A DNA stretch of 24,816 nt from Branchiostoma floridae (GCF_000003815.2 NC_049979.1:29247800-29272615), one strand, 5' to 3'. Numbered from the stretch's first letter, positions 8,443 to 18,183 are shown. Notes: generated from the sequence alone by a model not told the origin. Numbers and translations: made by a program.

Positions 8443-9060
8443 GTATGCACTAGGGGTGGGTACTGGTACGGTGTACCGGTACAAACCGTTTTTTCTCATT
8501 GGACCGGTCCAGAAAAACCGGACCTGAAAAAATTTAGTGGACCGGATGTTGGACCGGTTGGAAAATGAACTGATTATATGATCAGGCATTCACACGTTTT
8601 CGGGGTTATCGGTCGAGGCAAATAAGAGCGAAGCAGAGTAGAATTTTACCAACTTTTACAGTCAATCATACAGAGGTAGTTAGCCTTGTAGGATTTTTAA
8701 AACGCCAGTGGGAGTGGAATACTACACAATACAGATTTCTTTGTAGCAAAATGGACCATTGTTTTGAGTATCGTCCATTCACAAGTTTTCACATACTGAA
8801 TCAGGTCCAGGTTCAGGTCCGGACCTGGACCTGATCCTCTGGACCTGAACCAGACCTGGACCTGAATCTTCTGGACCTGAACCGGACCTGGACCTGAATT
8901 TTCTGTACCGGTGCCCACCTCTAGCATGCACTGAACATTCCAGACCTCAATTTTCATACCAAATTTAAAAAAAAAGCTTGTTTAAACTTCTCGTGCCAAT
9001 TCACCCCTTGACTCGATGACCCAACGACATAACGAATGATCACCACCAAACCAGTAACAA
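8310..9060. repeat. Segmental duplication, copy 1 (interrupted by hAT-like copy 2)
   Basis: Outer blocks match 9763-10365. Left: taccgttgacctcacacat against taccgtttaactcacacat. Right: gaacattccagacctcaa against tggacattccaagacctcaa, then gtttaaacttc and aatgatcaccac. Copy 1 holds the hAT-like insertion; copy 2 holds a SINE instead. Confidence 0.75.
8451..8923. mobile_element. Non-autonomous hAT-like element, copy 2 (473 bp)
   Basis: Same family and orientation as the copy at 7586: left end taggggtgggtactggtac, right end gtaccggtgcccacctctA. The flanking octamers gtatgcac (8443-8450) and gcatgcac (8924-8931) match at 7 of 8. The interior shares blocks with copy 1 (atgatcaggcattcacacg, aacgccagtgggagt) but carries an expanded run of ctggacctga units at about 8795-8900, where copy 1 has fewer. 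Confidence 0.9.
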
Positions 9061-9762
9061 GGACTGTTGCTCAGATGCGCAAAGCATCAAATGTCACTAT
9101 ATTTTGAAAGCGGTTGAGCCCCAATACCCCTCTAAACACAATTTGTTCACTTGAAAAAAGCACCAGACTAATCAAGACAACATCACTGTGTAAATTTTTT
9201 CGAACATGATCCAGGTCCATAACAAACTCATACATGGCGTAAGGCTATTTACATTATTTTTTAAATGGAGTTGGGCATCAGAAAACCCCTCCAAACAAAC
9301 CCCCCACAATTTATCAACTCAAAAGTTCAAACTTAAATGTATCACACTGATTAGGATAAGAAGGCTGTGCAATTGCAAAACATGTTTCGAAACATGAAGC
9401 CGGTATCTAATCTTCCCCGTTTCATAATATGCAAGTCTCTTGCTTTAGGATGATGTTTTACCGGTAAAGACATAAAATTGCTAGGCAATTTCATTGTAGA
9501 ATTTTTTTTAATAAGCCGTTACGCTGAGATTCTCTCATCAATGGAACAAGTACATGTGATGTGAGTTCATCGGATGTATTGTTCTTTTCACCGTCTCTTT
9601 ATCATTGAATATGGCCCGAAGTATTTGATTGTTTCATGATGGAGTCGTGTTTTATTTATTCTATATTGTATTGTATATTATATTTCACTGCGCCTTCCCA
9701 ACGACTGAAACAACAGATTGATAAAGGCCAAAGTAAAAATAGAACCTGATATAACTTTTCTA
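9061..9762. other. Intergenic, no gene recognised
   Basis: AT-rich, with no convincing open frame, element ends or repeats that I can see. Confidence 0.45.
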
Positions 9763-10365
9763 AGGATTAGACCCTTGCTGTACAGTACATACCGTTTAAC
9801 TCACACATTCGGTAGACGTTGCAACAATGCTGTTACACCAAATGCTTTACTGAATCCAGCTGTGGCATTACTTTCGTTGAGTTTGCAGTAAGCAGGGATG
9901 GCGTAATCGGCAGCGCGTTCGGCTCAGGCCAAGAAGTCCTGATTTCGAATCCCGCTGTGCCACCGATCTTGCACTTTACACGACTTTCCTCACTTAACTC
10001 AGGTGTAAATGAGTATCTAGCTGCGGCTAGTGGAAGTGACAGGCCTTTGTGGCCATGTGGCTGAGACAGGCCTCAGGGGCATTTTCGGGCATGGCGCACC
10101 CGCTTACATGTCAACATGAGTCAGGGGTAGGAGGAACCTCTTGCATTCTTGGTTGGAAGTCACCGGCAAAATGCCTGTCTGCCTGCTCATCTGTCGAATC
10201 GACAGGAGAATCCATTAAAAAGCAGGGATGTCAACTGCATGCATGTGTTCTGGACATTCCAAGACCTCAACCTTATACCGAATTCCAGTTAAAGTTTGTT
10301 TAAACTTCCAACATCAATGCATCCACTGATGACCCACTGACCTAAAAATGATCACCACTCATTCA
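9763..10365. repeat. Segmental duplication, copy 2 (interrupted by a SINE)
   Basis: Partner of 8310-9060, same orientation, offset about 1.45 kb. At the point where copy 1 carries its hAT-like element, this copy reads gcatgcatgtgttctggaca with no element, so it serves as a paralogous empty site. Confidence 0.75.
9893..10115 (+). mobile_element. tRNA-derived SINE, copy 1
   Basis: The head ggcgtaatcggcagcgcg (A-box-like) and gatttcgaatccc (B-box-like, about 9941-9953) form a tRNA-type promoter. They are followed by accgatcttgcactttacac, then a cctcacttaactcaggtgta block, then gagtatctagctgcggctag. The same order appears at 11190. The body resembles Deu/V-type SINEs known from chordates. It is not a functional tRNA because the cloverleaf is not maintained. 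Confidence 0.8.
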
Positions 10366-10754
10366 GCACCAAGTCCATGTTCTTGGATTTTTTCATCAGA
10401 TGTCTCTATGTGTTTTTGAAGGGATTGAACATCTTAACAAAACAAAAACAACAATTAGTTGACTTGAAAGTTGATCTGCGCTGGTAGAAGTCATCTTGAA
10501 ATAATGCTGAACTGTAGTTTCTAAGACATGGGACTTACGAAAATTTTCGACTGTCAAACGCCGGTCTTTGTCAAGGGATGAGAAAGCAACTGCTTTTTCA
10601 ATGTCGTCACAGAAGCAGTGGGATTGCTCATTCCTTGACAAATTAAAGATCAGAATTGGGCAAACGAAAGTCCATCTTTGTGTTGGGAATTAAAGACTTA
10701 TTCTTTGTGCCGAATTCTTGCTTGCAAAACAATTGATTCCGTCATCTTTCAGAC
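10366..10754. other. 5' flank of the EGF receptor-like gene
   Basis: No promoter motif could be fixed. A minus-strand open frame (10396-10641) has no recognisable features. Immediately before the start codon, catctttcag|ac resembles a splice acceptor at 10752, so an upstream non-coding exon is possible. Confidence 0.4.
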
Positions 10755-11163
10755 ATGGAGGCAGGTGATCCAATGCAGTGGCCAGAAAGGCAGTACGATG
10801 AAGATGTCCCACCGCCTTTGCCGCCAAAAAAGTCTCGCCGTCCTAATATGGGAGCCAAGGCGAAGGAACACGTAGATGTAAGGAGTGAAGACTTGGGTAG
10901 AAAGTACGAAGACGTGGATCCGGCTGGTTACGGTATCTTTGATGACTCCAAACAAGCGTGCCGGAAGAAAGCAGCCGTGGATGCAGAGTCAGGTGGTATA
11001 GATGTGATATCAAACTCTCGTTTGAAACGTGCAATTCCCGATCTACCCCATGCATGCAAACTTAACAAAGCAGATCACGTGGTGGTGTGTCCAGAACAGA
11101 AGGGCGAATCATGCTCGGACTCGGACTACAGACCAGAGAACAGAGATGGACATGCAGCTGGAG
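10755..11163 (+). CDS. Exon 1 of a type II EGF-repeat membrane protein: cytoplasmic N-terminus
   Basis: The ATG (gacATGG) opens 136 codons plus one base, ending at a GGAG|GTATGT donor (phase 1). There is no signal peptide; the region is charged and proline-rich, fitting a cytoplasmic tail. PPPLPPKK at about residues 19-26 contains a PxxPxK (class II) SH3 ligand. KYEDVD and GYGIF carry tyrosines that could be phosphorylated; RAIPDLP is an RxxPxxP (class I) SH3 ligand. The 3' half, from KYEDVD to the donor, is homologous to the five 219-bp exons downstream (shared YEDVD, LKRA-P, VVxPEQ, GESCSDSDY). The homology continues past the donor into the intron (gtatgtccactttca), so exon 1 is the likely founder of that series. 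Kinase or adaptor partners are inferred, not shown. Confidence 0.75.
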
Positions 11164-11189
11164 GTATGTCCACTTTCATTGAAATCGTA

Positions 11190-11435
11190 GATTACGTAGC
11201 GCAGCGGCAGCGTGTTTGCCTCGAGACCGAGAGGTCTCCAGTTCGGCTGCGTGTCACCGATCTTGTGCCCTTGGGAAAGGCACTTTGAACGACCTCCCTC
11301 ACCACACTCAGGTGAAAATGAGTACCTAGCTTCGGCTAGGGCCGTCCCTCGGATAGGACGTTAAATGGAGGCCCCGTGTTTGGGGAGAGCCACACCCAAC
11401 GCACGTACATGTAAAAGAACCCACCGCACTTAAAG
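11190..11435 (+). mobile_element. tRNA-derived SINE, copy 2 (in intron 1)
   Basis: Same block order as the copy at 9893: gtagcgcagcggcagcgtg, a ccagttcggctg B-box remnant, caccgatcttg, gaaaggcactttgaacgacc, tcaggtgaaaatgagtacct, agcttcggctaggg, then cacacccaacgcacgtacat. It lies 27 bases inside intron 1, and sequence resembling the other repeated introns resumes only near 12490. Confidence 0.85.
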
Positions 11436-12489
11436 ACCAACCCCTTACTATAAAACCACCCAATAAATTCGGCTAACATAAACTACCAGAGCTCAGTCTT
11501 CTGTTGGCTGTGGTGGAGTTCACATCGGGGAAGGCTGGCTGAGACCCCTGACCAACACAAGTTTATTTTCAATTCAATTTTGATATTAGGATACTGCATA
11601 AGGTATTGAAGTATGATTATACATAAAGCTTTACCTAACCCAGAAAATAAAGCAATGAAGATGCTGGCTTGTCTTACTCTGGTACTCTGAGACATAACTG
11701 ACAGTTACAATTGTACAGTCTACATAGCCCCTGTTGGTACACTTACAAATAGACACCACATTATTAGCCATATTTAACACATAAATATCAGAGCTAATTC
11801 AGTTATAAGGAAGATTTTCAAGTTGCAATTATGTGTTGTAGATACAAAAAGACACTTTGATACAAAGTTGGCAAAGCAGAGTTGAAAGTTTCAATTTGAA
11901 CACAAGGTTGGTTTCCCAATATTTGAAAGTCACTGTTATTAGGACCTCGATTTTGTAACTTTGTTACAACTATCTGGATCATTCTGCAGGGTTTGATAGT
12001 GTTTCCTTGAAAACCAGTAGAGAAAAATATTTGAATTTCTGACCAGTATTTTATGCTAATCTGTCCCTGCCTTTGTTTCCAGTGTGTAGACAGTCTGGGA
12101 TGTTTATTAGTTTATGTATTTATAGGGGTCAATTCACCACTCTAGCTGCTGGGATGGTCACAGTAGGGAGTACTTCCTTAGTGCGTTGCCCAGGGCACAC
12201 CTGCCTGGTCTTTAATGAAAAGAGTAGGGGACCTTCCCGGTGTGAGTGGATCAAACCATTCCGGCCAAAAATGGGATAGGGAATTTCCCGAGCAGCCTCG
12301 TAACCCCTGCTTCGCCTATTGAGTCAGTGAAGTCAAGCTTGCCTAAGCTTGATGTTTCTGACCTAGGGAGAAGAGATGCTCCTACAGTTATCGCTATGGG
12401 CCGCTCTTCATCTTCATGATGGTAACATCAGGCCCTACGAACCTGATTTAAAAAAATGCAAATATACCCCATAGGTTTATTGTTACAAC
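11436..12489. other. Intron 1 insert, not classified
   Basis: Sequence not shared with the downstream duplicated introns. The stretch 12070-12460 (aattcaccactctagctgct to tcttcatgatggtaacatc) looks like decayed retroelement 3' sequence by composition, but I cannot name it. No coding exon is convincing. Confidence 0.35.
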
Positions 12490-13188
12490 ACCAAACAATC
12501 AACATTCAAGCAAAATGTTACAATTTTAAAACAACACCGTTTTCTGTCGTCAGTCATTCAAATGTCAGTCATTCAAATGATGACTGACGACAGTTGTCTT
12601 TCATTTATCATTTACATACGCCATAAATGACTTGTATGACATCATAGTATTGGTTCAAAGTATAGGTGGGCGTTTATTCACCGTGTTCAATATGGCTTGA
12701 AACAATTACGCTATGTATTTTGTTGAAATTAGTCTCATACTGTTTTTGTTTTCGAGCATTCATCGATATGGGGTTCTTGACCTTTTTAATTCAAGCCTTA
12801 GAAATATTTACTGAAACAAACCTTTGCCATTTGCATCTGGCATGGTAGATTTGTCTTATCATGTTTCGGTGACGTTTATGGATTTGTTTGTTTATTATTA
12901 GTTTGTAAACAGCATAACTCGAGAAGTTGATTTGTGAATGGATGTTTTTGACGATCAGTATGATGAAGAACAAGTGTAATAATGGTCCCCTAGAGGTCCC
13001 CTTTCTATAGTACTGCAACCTTGTCCCCCCAACAACCTGGAGGTCAAGGGACTAGGTACTTTTAGTAGGTAGGTAGGCAGGTAGGCAACAGGACCCCCTA
13101 AGTTTGTTCGCGATAGTCTGACCCTTTCTCTAGTTGTGTAAGAAATGACCAAAACAGGGACTTTCGGCTTGTTTCGTTCCTACAATAG
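12490..13188. repeat. Intron copy 0 of the tandem exon-intron unit
   Basis: Upstream of the first 219-bp exon the intron carries the blocks seen in all later copies: catacgccataaatgacttg, gtataggtgggcgttta, the ctatgtattttgttgaaatt block, a tagaaatatttac block, then tctgaccctttctctagttg and cttgtttcgttcctaca. Its divergence from the later copies is visibly the greatest. Confidence 0.8.
12544..12593. repeat. Perfect 14-bp hairpin with a tandem 15-bp loop repeat
   Basis: ctgtcgtcagtcat (12544-12557) is the exact reverse complement of 12580-12593. The intervening 22 bases include a second copy of gtcagtcattcaaat. It sits where the other intron copies read caccgttgtcatcggtaatt, so it is a local rearrangement of that segment. 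Confidence 0.85.
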
Positions 13189-13407
13189 GGTCGGAAAAAG
13201 CGGGTCAAAAGTATGAAGATGTGGATCTAGAGTTCGGCGGTGTAAATGTGATGTTAAACTCTGGTTTGAAACGTGCGGTGCCCGAGGTGCCACCTCCTCG
13301 CAAAATCTTCATGGAAGACCACACGGTGGTGTATCCAGAGCAGAACGACGGGTCGTACTCAGATCCGTACTACAAACCAGAGGACAGAGCTGGTCAGGAA
13401 TCTGGAG
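13189..13407 (+). CDS. Cytoplasmic repeat exon A (219 bp, phase 1-1)
   Basis: The acceptor caatag|GG and donor GGAG|GTATGT bound exactly 73 codons' worth of open sequence. The encoded repeat runs GSEKAGQKYEDVDLEFGGVN, then SGLKRAVPEVPPPRK, then MEDHTVVYPEQNDGSYS, then DPYYKPEDRAGQESG. Motifs: YEDV and DPYY (possible phosphotyrosine sites) and RAVPEVP (RxxPxxP, class I SH3 ligand). It is polar throughout, with no cysteine and no membrane segment, fitting a cytosolic docking repeat. This copy alone has Phe (RKIF) where the others have Val. The unit is symmetric, so skipping or adding it keeps the frame. Confidence 0.75.
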
Positions 13408-13705
13408 GTATGTCCACTTTTAATGAAAATGCAACCCCGCCGTTTTATTTTTGCGATTCAAGCATAAGATGTTGAAACAGCAGCGTTGTCATCGGTAATT
13501 TAAATGATGTCCTCACAGTCATAATTTGGTGTTTACTTTATCGGTTTCATGCACCATAAATGGCATCAAATCCTTCTAAGAGCCTTGGCTTGTATGGCTT
13601 GTATGTTACCATAGTTTTGGTTCAAAGTATATATTCATTTACCGTGTGCATTATGGCTTCAAACAATGACGCTATGTATTTTGTTGAAATTAGTCTCATA
13701 CTGTT
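13408..13705. repeat. Intron A, conserved part
   Basis: Runs from gtatgtccacttttaatgaa through acagtcataatttgg, gtttcatgcaccataaatgg and ctatgtattttgttgaaatt. All blocks recur after exons B, C, D and E. It breaks off at 13705 where a foreign insert begins. Confidence 0.8.
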
Positions 13706-13707
13706 AG

Positions 13708-13737
13708 TCTGTGACCAGAACCTCTGGTCGACAGACT
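13708..13737. repeat. Short hairpin at the insertion edge
   Basis: tctgtgaccagaacctctgg followed by tcgacagac folds back on itself: gtctgtgaccaga pairs with tctggtcgacagac apart from one extra base. It lies at the left edge of the intron A insertion. Confidence 0.6.
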
Positions 13738-13744
13738 TTTAGTT

Positions 13745-14530
13745 TTGTCAGGTTTTCGCGCGTTCGCAGCTGTATCTATATGTTCCCATTGTCTGAATTC
13801 TATGTGGTTTGGCAGGTCCTCTGTACTGAGATTGACGATGATGCACGTGATTTTTTTTTTGCGGCAGGTGGTTTTATTATGGATGTTAAAAAAATAGCAC
13901 CCCTACAATTTGTTCTTCTTGCGGTGTTTTGGTCCAGATCCTCTGCATGTGGGTTATGATGTAATCTGATATTGTCAAGCAGATGCGTGGTTTTATCTGA
14001 TCGTAAAAGTTATTCGCGTTCGCATCTGTATTTGCATGTTCCCGTTGTCCCATACCTACGTTGTTTGGCAGGGCCTCTGCACTGAGGTTGACGATGATGC
14101 ACGTTGTTTTTTTTTTTTGCGGCAGTTGGTTTTATTACGGATGTTATAAAAATAACACCCCTACAAAATGTTCATCTTCTGGTGTATTAGTCCAGATCCC
14201 CTGTATATGGGTCATGCTGTAATTGAGATATTGCAAGCAGATGCGTGATGTTCTCTGGTCGTCAATGTAACGCGCGTTCGCATTTATATCTGCATGTTCC
14301 CGTTGTTGCATACGTTTGTGGTTTGGCAGGTTCTCTGCACATAATTGGACGATGATGCAAGGTGTTTTATTTTTAGGGCAGCTGTTTTTATTATGTATGT
14401 AATAATTTCAGAAATCACCCCTGCAAATTGTACGTTTCACAGTGTATTGGCCCATGTCTGCATATGGTGCCCGTTGCGGTAAATGGGTATAGTCAAGCAG
14501 ATGCGCGATATGTGCATCAATTTTACGCGC
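13745..14530. repeat. ~257-bp tandem repeat, 3 copies
   Basis: The anchor cgttcgca occurs at 13761, 14017 and 14275 (spacings 256 and 258). Each copy then has gcatgttcccgttgt or a variant, tggcagg-cctctgcac, gacgatgatgca, a T-tract with gcggcag, aaaatagcacccctacaa and caagcagatgcg. Divergence is moderate. Each T-tract-gcggcag-g resembles a splice acceptor, but no open frame follows. Confidence 0.9.
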
Positions 14531-15222
14531 CTTTGCTTTCTACCTCTCATTCAACAAGTTTATCCGTCCTACTTTATGTACCAGCATCATGGACCCCGAG
14601 ATTCACCCATTAACACTGTGCCATGCTACCTTATGGCTTCACACTAGTTAAAAACTTATCGCACAGTTCATCATCAACAGCTGTGTGTTATCGTATGTGG
14701 GACATGGGAACCGACATCTAATGTTCCACTAATGACCCTGTCAATCAAATGCCTGTCGCCATTTGCAATGAAGCGTGTAAGAATTCTCGTCCCAAATGAA
14801 GTTTAGCCATATTATATTCCCGGACATCGACTAAGAAACATCAAGGTCCTATTCCGTGCTTCATACCTATTGTGTCCAGAACATGTTAACAGAAACATGT
14901 TAATACTTGGTGCGTTTGTCAGTCTGTCTGTCGGTCTTGTAGGTGTGTCTGTGTGTGAATGTGCCTGTGTATTAGACCATCCGGTTACTTATCGTCACCA
15001 TATCTTTTAGACTTTGGCCACATGTTATCTCACAATCCATACCTGTTTAGTAAGATTCACATGACACAGAAATATTAAGCAACTTTAGATACAACGATAT
15101 ATCTAACACCATGAAAAGAATCATATAGGATATAAGCACAACGTCACACACCAAAGAAGACAAAACAACCAACATATACCAGACCGACGTCACAGACTAT
15201 GTTACCTACGGTCACTTGTTTA

Positions 15223-15816
15223 CGTTTTCGAGCGTTCATCGACGTGTCATTCTCGACGTTTTACACTTTAAAATCCTAGAAATATTTACCAAAACATAAG
15301 TTTGCATTTTTTAAATCTACAACACAGGTTTTTTTTATAAGTTTTCTTCTTCTTCTTCTATCACATTTTAAATCTTCATTCAAAACTCAAGAACGAGGTG
15401 TATATTATGGACATGCGTTGAGCAAGTCCGGTACTCTGGACCAAAGCAAAGCTGATTTGTAAACAATCTCCAAGTTTTGAATACATTCTACCTGCACACT
15501 AGCGCCACATTGGTACTCTAAAGATGTCAATGTACGTCCGATAAGGTAGACTTGTCTTATCACATACGCCAAGAAGGACGATTTTGGTCGACATTCGGGG
15601 GTTTGCTTTTAAACTCCATAACTCGAGAAATTGATTTGAGAAATACAGGTTTATGACGTTCAATATTATAAAGAACAGATTAAATGATGGTACCCCAGAG
15701 GCTTAAATAGTACTGCAACAGACCCCTAAGTTTGTTCCCGATAGTCTGGTCCTTTCTCTAGTTATGTTAGAAATTACCAAAACAGTGACTTTCGGCTTGT
15801 TTCGTTCCTACAAAAG
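15223..15816. repeat. Intron A, distal conserved part
   Basis: Shared with the introns before exons C, D and E: a tagaaatatttaccaaaaca block, cttcttctatcacatttt, gagcaagtccggtactctgg, acactagcgccacattggta, ggcttaaatagtactgcaac and tctggtcctttctctagtta. It ends at the exon B acceptor. Confidence 0.85.
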
Positions 15817-16035
15817 GGCTGGAAAAAGCGAATCAAAAGTATGAAGATCAGGATCTAGAGTTCGGCGGTGTAAATGTGATGTTAAAATCTGGTTTGAAAC
15901 GCGCGGTGCTCGATGTGCCACCTCCTCGCAAAGTCGTCATGGAAGACCACACGGTGGTGTGTCCAGAGCAGAACGACGGGTCGTGCTCAGATCCGTACTA
16001 CAAACCAGAGGACAGAGCTGGTCAGGAATCTGGAG
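15817..16035 (+). CDS. Cytoplasmic repeat exon B (219 bp, phase 1-1)
   Basis: The acceptor is caaaag|GG, weaker than cag; the donor is GGAG|GTATGT. It is open throughout and encodes the same 73-residue repeat with several private changes: ANQKYEDQD in place of AGQKYEDVD, MLKSG for MLNSG, and RAVLDVP for RAVPEVP. The last change removes the first proline of the RxxPxxP motif, so this copy should have lost that SH3 ligand. The C-terminal DPYYKPEDRAGQESG is unchanged. It is the most divergent member. Confidence 0.7.
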
Positions 16036-16050
16036 GTATGTCCACTTTTA

Positions 16051-16105
16051 ATCGATAATAGCCTTTATTGCACATTCATGCCCTATCGGGCTAAGTACAG
16101 GCATA
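16051..16105 (-). mobile_element. ~55-bp LINE-tail-like insertion in intron B
   Basis: Other copies read tttaatgaaaatgcaacccc here; this one is split after tttaat by cgataatagcctttattgca and cattcatgccctatcgggct, then resumes at gaaaatgc. On the minus strand it contains AATAAAGG followed by ctattat, resembling the 3' end of a LINE, and is related to 445-495. Confidence 0.5.
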
Positions 16106-16585
16106 ATGAAAATGCAACCCCGCCTGTTTTTTTGCGATTCAAGCATAAAATTTTGAAACAGCACCGTTGTCATCGGTAATTTAAATGATGTCCTAACAGT
16201 CATAATTTGGAGTTAAAATTGCCTTTACTTTATCGGTTTCATGCACCATAAATGGCATCAAATCCTTCTAAGAGCCTTGGCTTGTATGATATCATAGTGA
16301 TGGTTCAAAGTGTGGGTGGGCGTTCATGTAACGTGTGCATTATGATTTCAAACAATGACGCTATGTATTTTGTTGAAATTAGTCTCACACTGTTTACGTT
16401 TTTGAGCGTTCATCGACATGTGAATCTCTACGTTTTACATTTCAAAAATGCACATTTTAAAAGTGCTAGAAATATTTATCAAAACATAAGTTTGCATTTT
16501 TTTAAATCTATAACACAGTTTCTTTGACAAGCTTTCTTCTTCTTCTATCACATTTTAAATCTTCATTCAAGACCCAAGAACGAGA

Positions 16586-16656
16586 TGTATATTATGGAGT
16601 GAAATCTGTACTTGCCTGGTTCCGACCGCTGGTCGATGATGTATGTATATTATGGA
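16586..16656. mobile_element. 58-bp insertion between 13-bp direct repeats (intron B)
   Basis: tgtatattatgga occurs at 16586-16598 and again at 16644-16656, with 45 unrelated bases between (cctggttccgaccgctggtc). Introns lacking the insertion have a single tgtatattatgga. The same insertion is at 17707-17777 in intron C. Confidence 0.8.
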
Positions 16657-16993
16657 CATGCGGTGAGCTAGTCTGGTACTCTGGACCAAAGGAAAGCTGA
16701 TTTGTAAACAATCTCCAAGTTTTGAATACATTCTACCTGCACACTAGCGCCACATTGGTACTCTATAGATGTCAATGTATGCTTTTAAACTCCATAACTC
16801 GATAAATTGATTTGAGAAATGCAGGTTTATGACGTTCAATATTATAAAGAACAGATTAAATGATGGTACCCCAGAGGCTTAAATAGTACTGTAACAGACC
16901 CCCTAAGTTTGTTCCCGATAGTCTGACCCTTTCTCTAGATATGTAAGAAATGACCAAAACAGGGACTTTCGGCTTGTTTCGTTCCTACAGAAG

Positions 16994-17212
16994 GGTCGGA
17001 AAAAGCGGGTCAAAAGTATGAAGATGTGGATCTAGAGTTCGGCGGTGTAAATGTGATGTTAAACTCTGGTTTGAAACGTGCGGTGCCCGAGGTGCCACCT
17101 CCTCGCAAAATCGTCATGGAAGACCACACGGTGGTGTATCCAGCGCAGAACGACGAGTCGTGCTCAGATCCGTACTACAAACCAGAGGACAGAGCTGATC
17201 AGGAATCTGGAG
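16994..17212 (+). CDS. Cytoplasmic repeat exon C (219 bp, phase 1-1)
   Basis: The acceptor is tacagaag|GG, a NAGNAG pair: using the first AG (exon from 16991) would add one Glu codon and keep the frame. The donor is GGAG|GTATGT. The 73-residue repeat has YEDVD, RAVPEVP and DPYYKPED intact. It shares YPAQNDESCS with exon D, where A and E have YPEQNDGSYS, and has the private change DRADQESG. Together with the shared 58-bp insertion, this pairs C with D as a recent duplicate. Confidence 0.75.
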
Positions 17213-17706
17213 GTATGTCCACTTTTAATGAAAATGCAACCCCGCCGATATTTTGTTTTGAGATTCAAGCATAAGATGTTGAAACAGCACCGTTGTCATC
17301 GGTAATTCAATTGATGTCCTAACAGTCATAATTTGGAGTTAAAATTGTTTTATTTTATCGGTTTCATGCACCATGAATGGTATCAAATCCTTCTAAGAGC
17401 CTTGGCTTGTATGATATCATAGTGATGGTTCAAAGTATAGGTGGGCGTTTTATTTATTTACCGTGTGCATTATGGCTTCAAACAATGACGCTATGTATTT
17501 TGTTGAAATTAGTCTCACACTGTTTACGTTTTCGACCATTCATCGACATGTGATCGTGATTCTCTACGTTTTACATTTCAAAAGTACTAAAAATATTTAC
17601 CAAAACGTACGTTCGCATTTGTAAAAATCTATAACACTGTTTCCTTGACAAGTTTTCCTCTTCTTCTATCACATTTTAAATCTTCATTCAAGACCCAAGA
17701 ACGAGA

Positions 17707-17777
17707 TGTATATTATGGAGTGAAATCTGTACTTGCCTGGTTCCGACCGCTGGTCGATGATGTATGTATATTATGGA
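17707..17777. mobile_element. 58-bp insertion between 13-bp direct repeats (intron C)
   Basis: Same insertion, breakpoints and flanking tgtatattatgga duplications as at 16586-16656. Because two independent insertions at the same base are unlikely, this copy arose by duplication of the surrounding unit. Confidence 0.8.
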
Positions 17778-18183
17778 CATGCGGTGAGCTAGTCTGGTAC
17801 TCTGGACCAAAGGAAAGCTGATTTGTAAACAATCTCCAAGTTTTGAATACATTCTACCTGCACACCAGCGCCACATTGGTACCCTAAAGATGTCAATGTA
17901 CATCCGATAAGGTAGACTTGTCTTATCACATACGCCAAGAAGGACGTTTTTGGTCGAATTTCGGGGGTTTGCTTTTAAACTCCATAACTCGATAAATTGA
18001 TTTGAGAAATGCAGGTTTATGACGTTCAATATTATAAAGAACAGATTAAATGATGGTCCCCCAGAGGCTTAAATAGTACTGCAACAGCCCCCCTAAGTTT
18101 GTTCCCGATAGTCTGACCCTTTCTCTAGTTGTGTAAGAAATGACCAAAACAGTGACTTTCGGCTTGTTTCGTTCCTACAGAAG

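Larger units (their letters stand above)
13706..15222. mobile_element. ~1.5-kb insertion in intron A (unclassified)
   Basis: The shared intron text stops at actgtt (13705) and resumes at tgtttacgttttcgagcgtt (about 15218), as in the other copies. The first ten inserted bases, agtctgtgac, are the reverse complement of gtcacagact at 15189-15198, possible short terminal repeats. No clear target duplication or long ORF is visible. It contains the 257-bp tandem repeat described separately; the rest (14530-15190) holds short gt-rich simple sequence near 14915-14975 and nothing coding. Confidence 0.5.

Noticed and set aside
9893-9965. Possible tRNA gene
   Set aside because: It has A- and B-box-like motifs but no cloverleaf or terminator, and a SINE body follows.
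13273-13467. Second-frame ORFs over each repeat exon (MRCPRCHLL type)
   Set aside because: They are +1-frame shadows; only the frame with YEDVD has matching phase 1 splice sites at both ends in all five copies.
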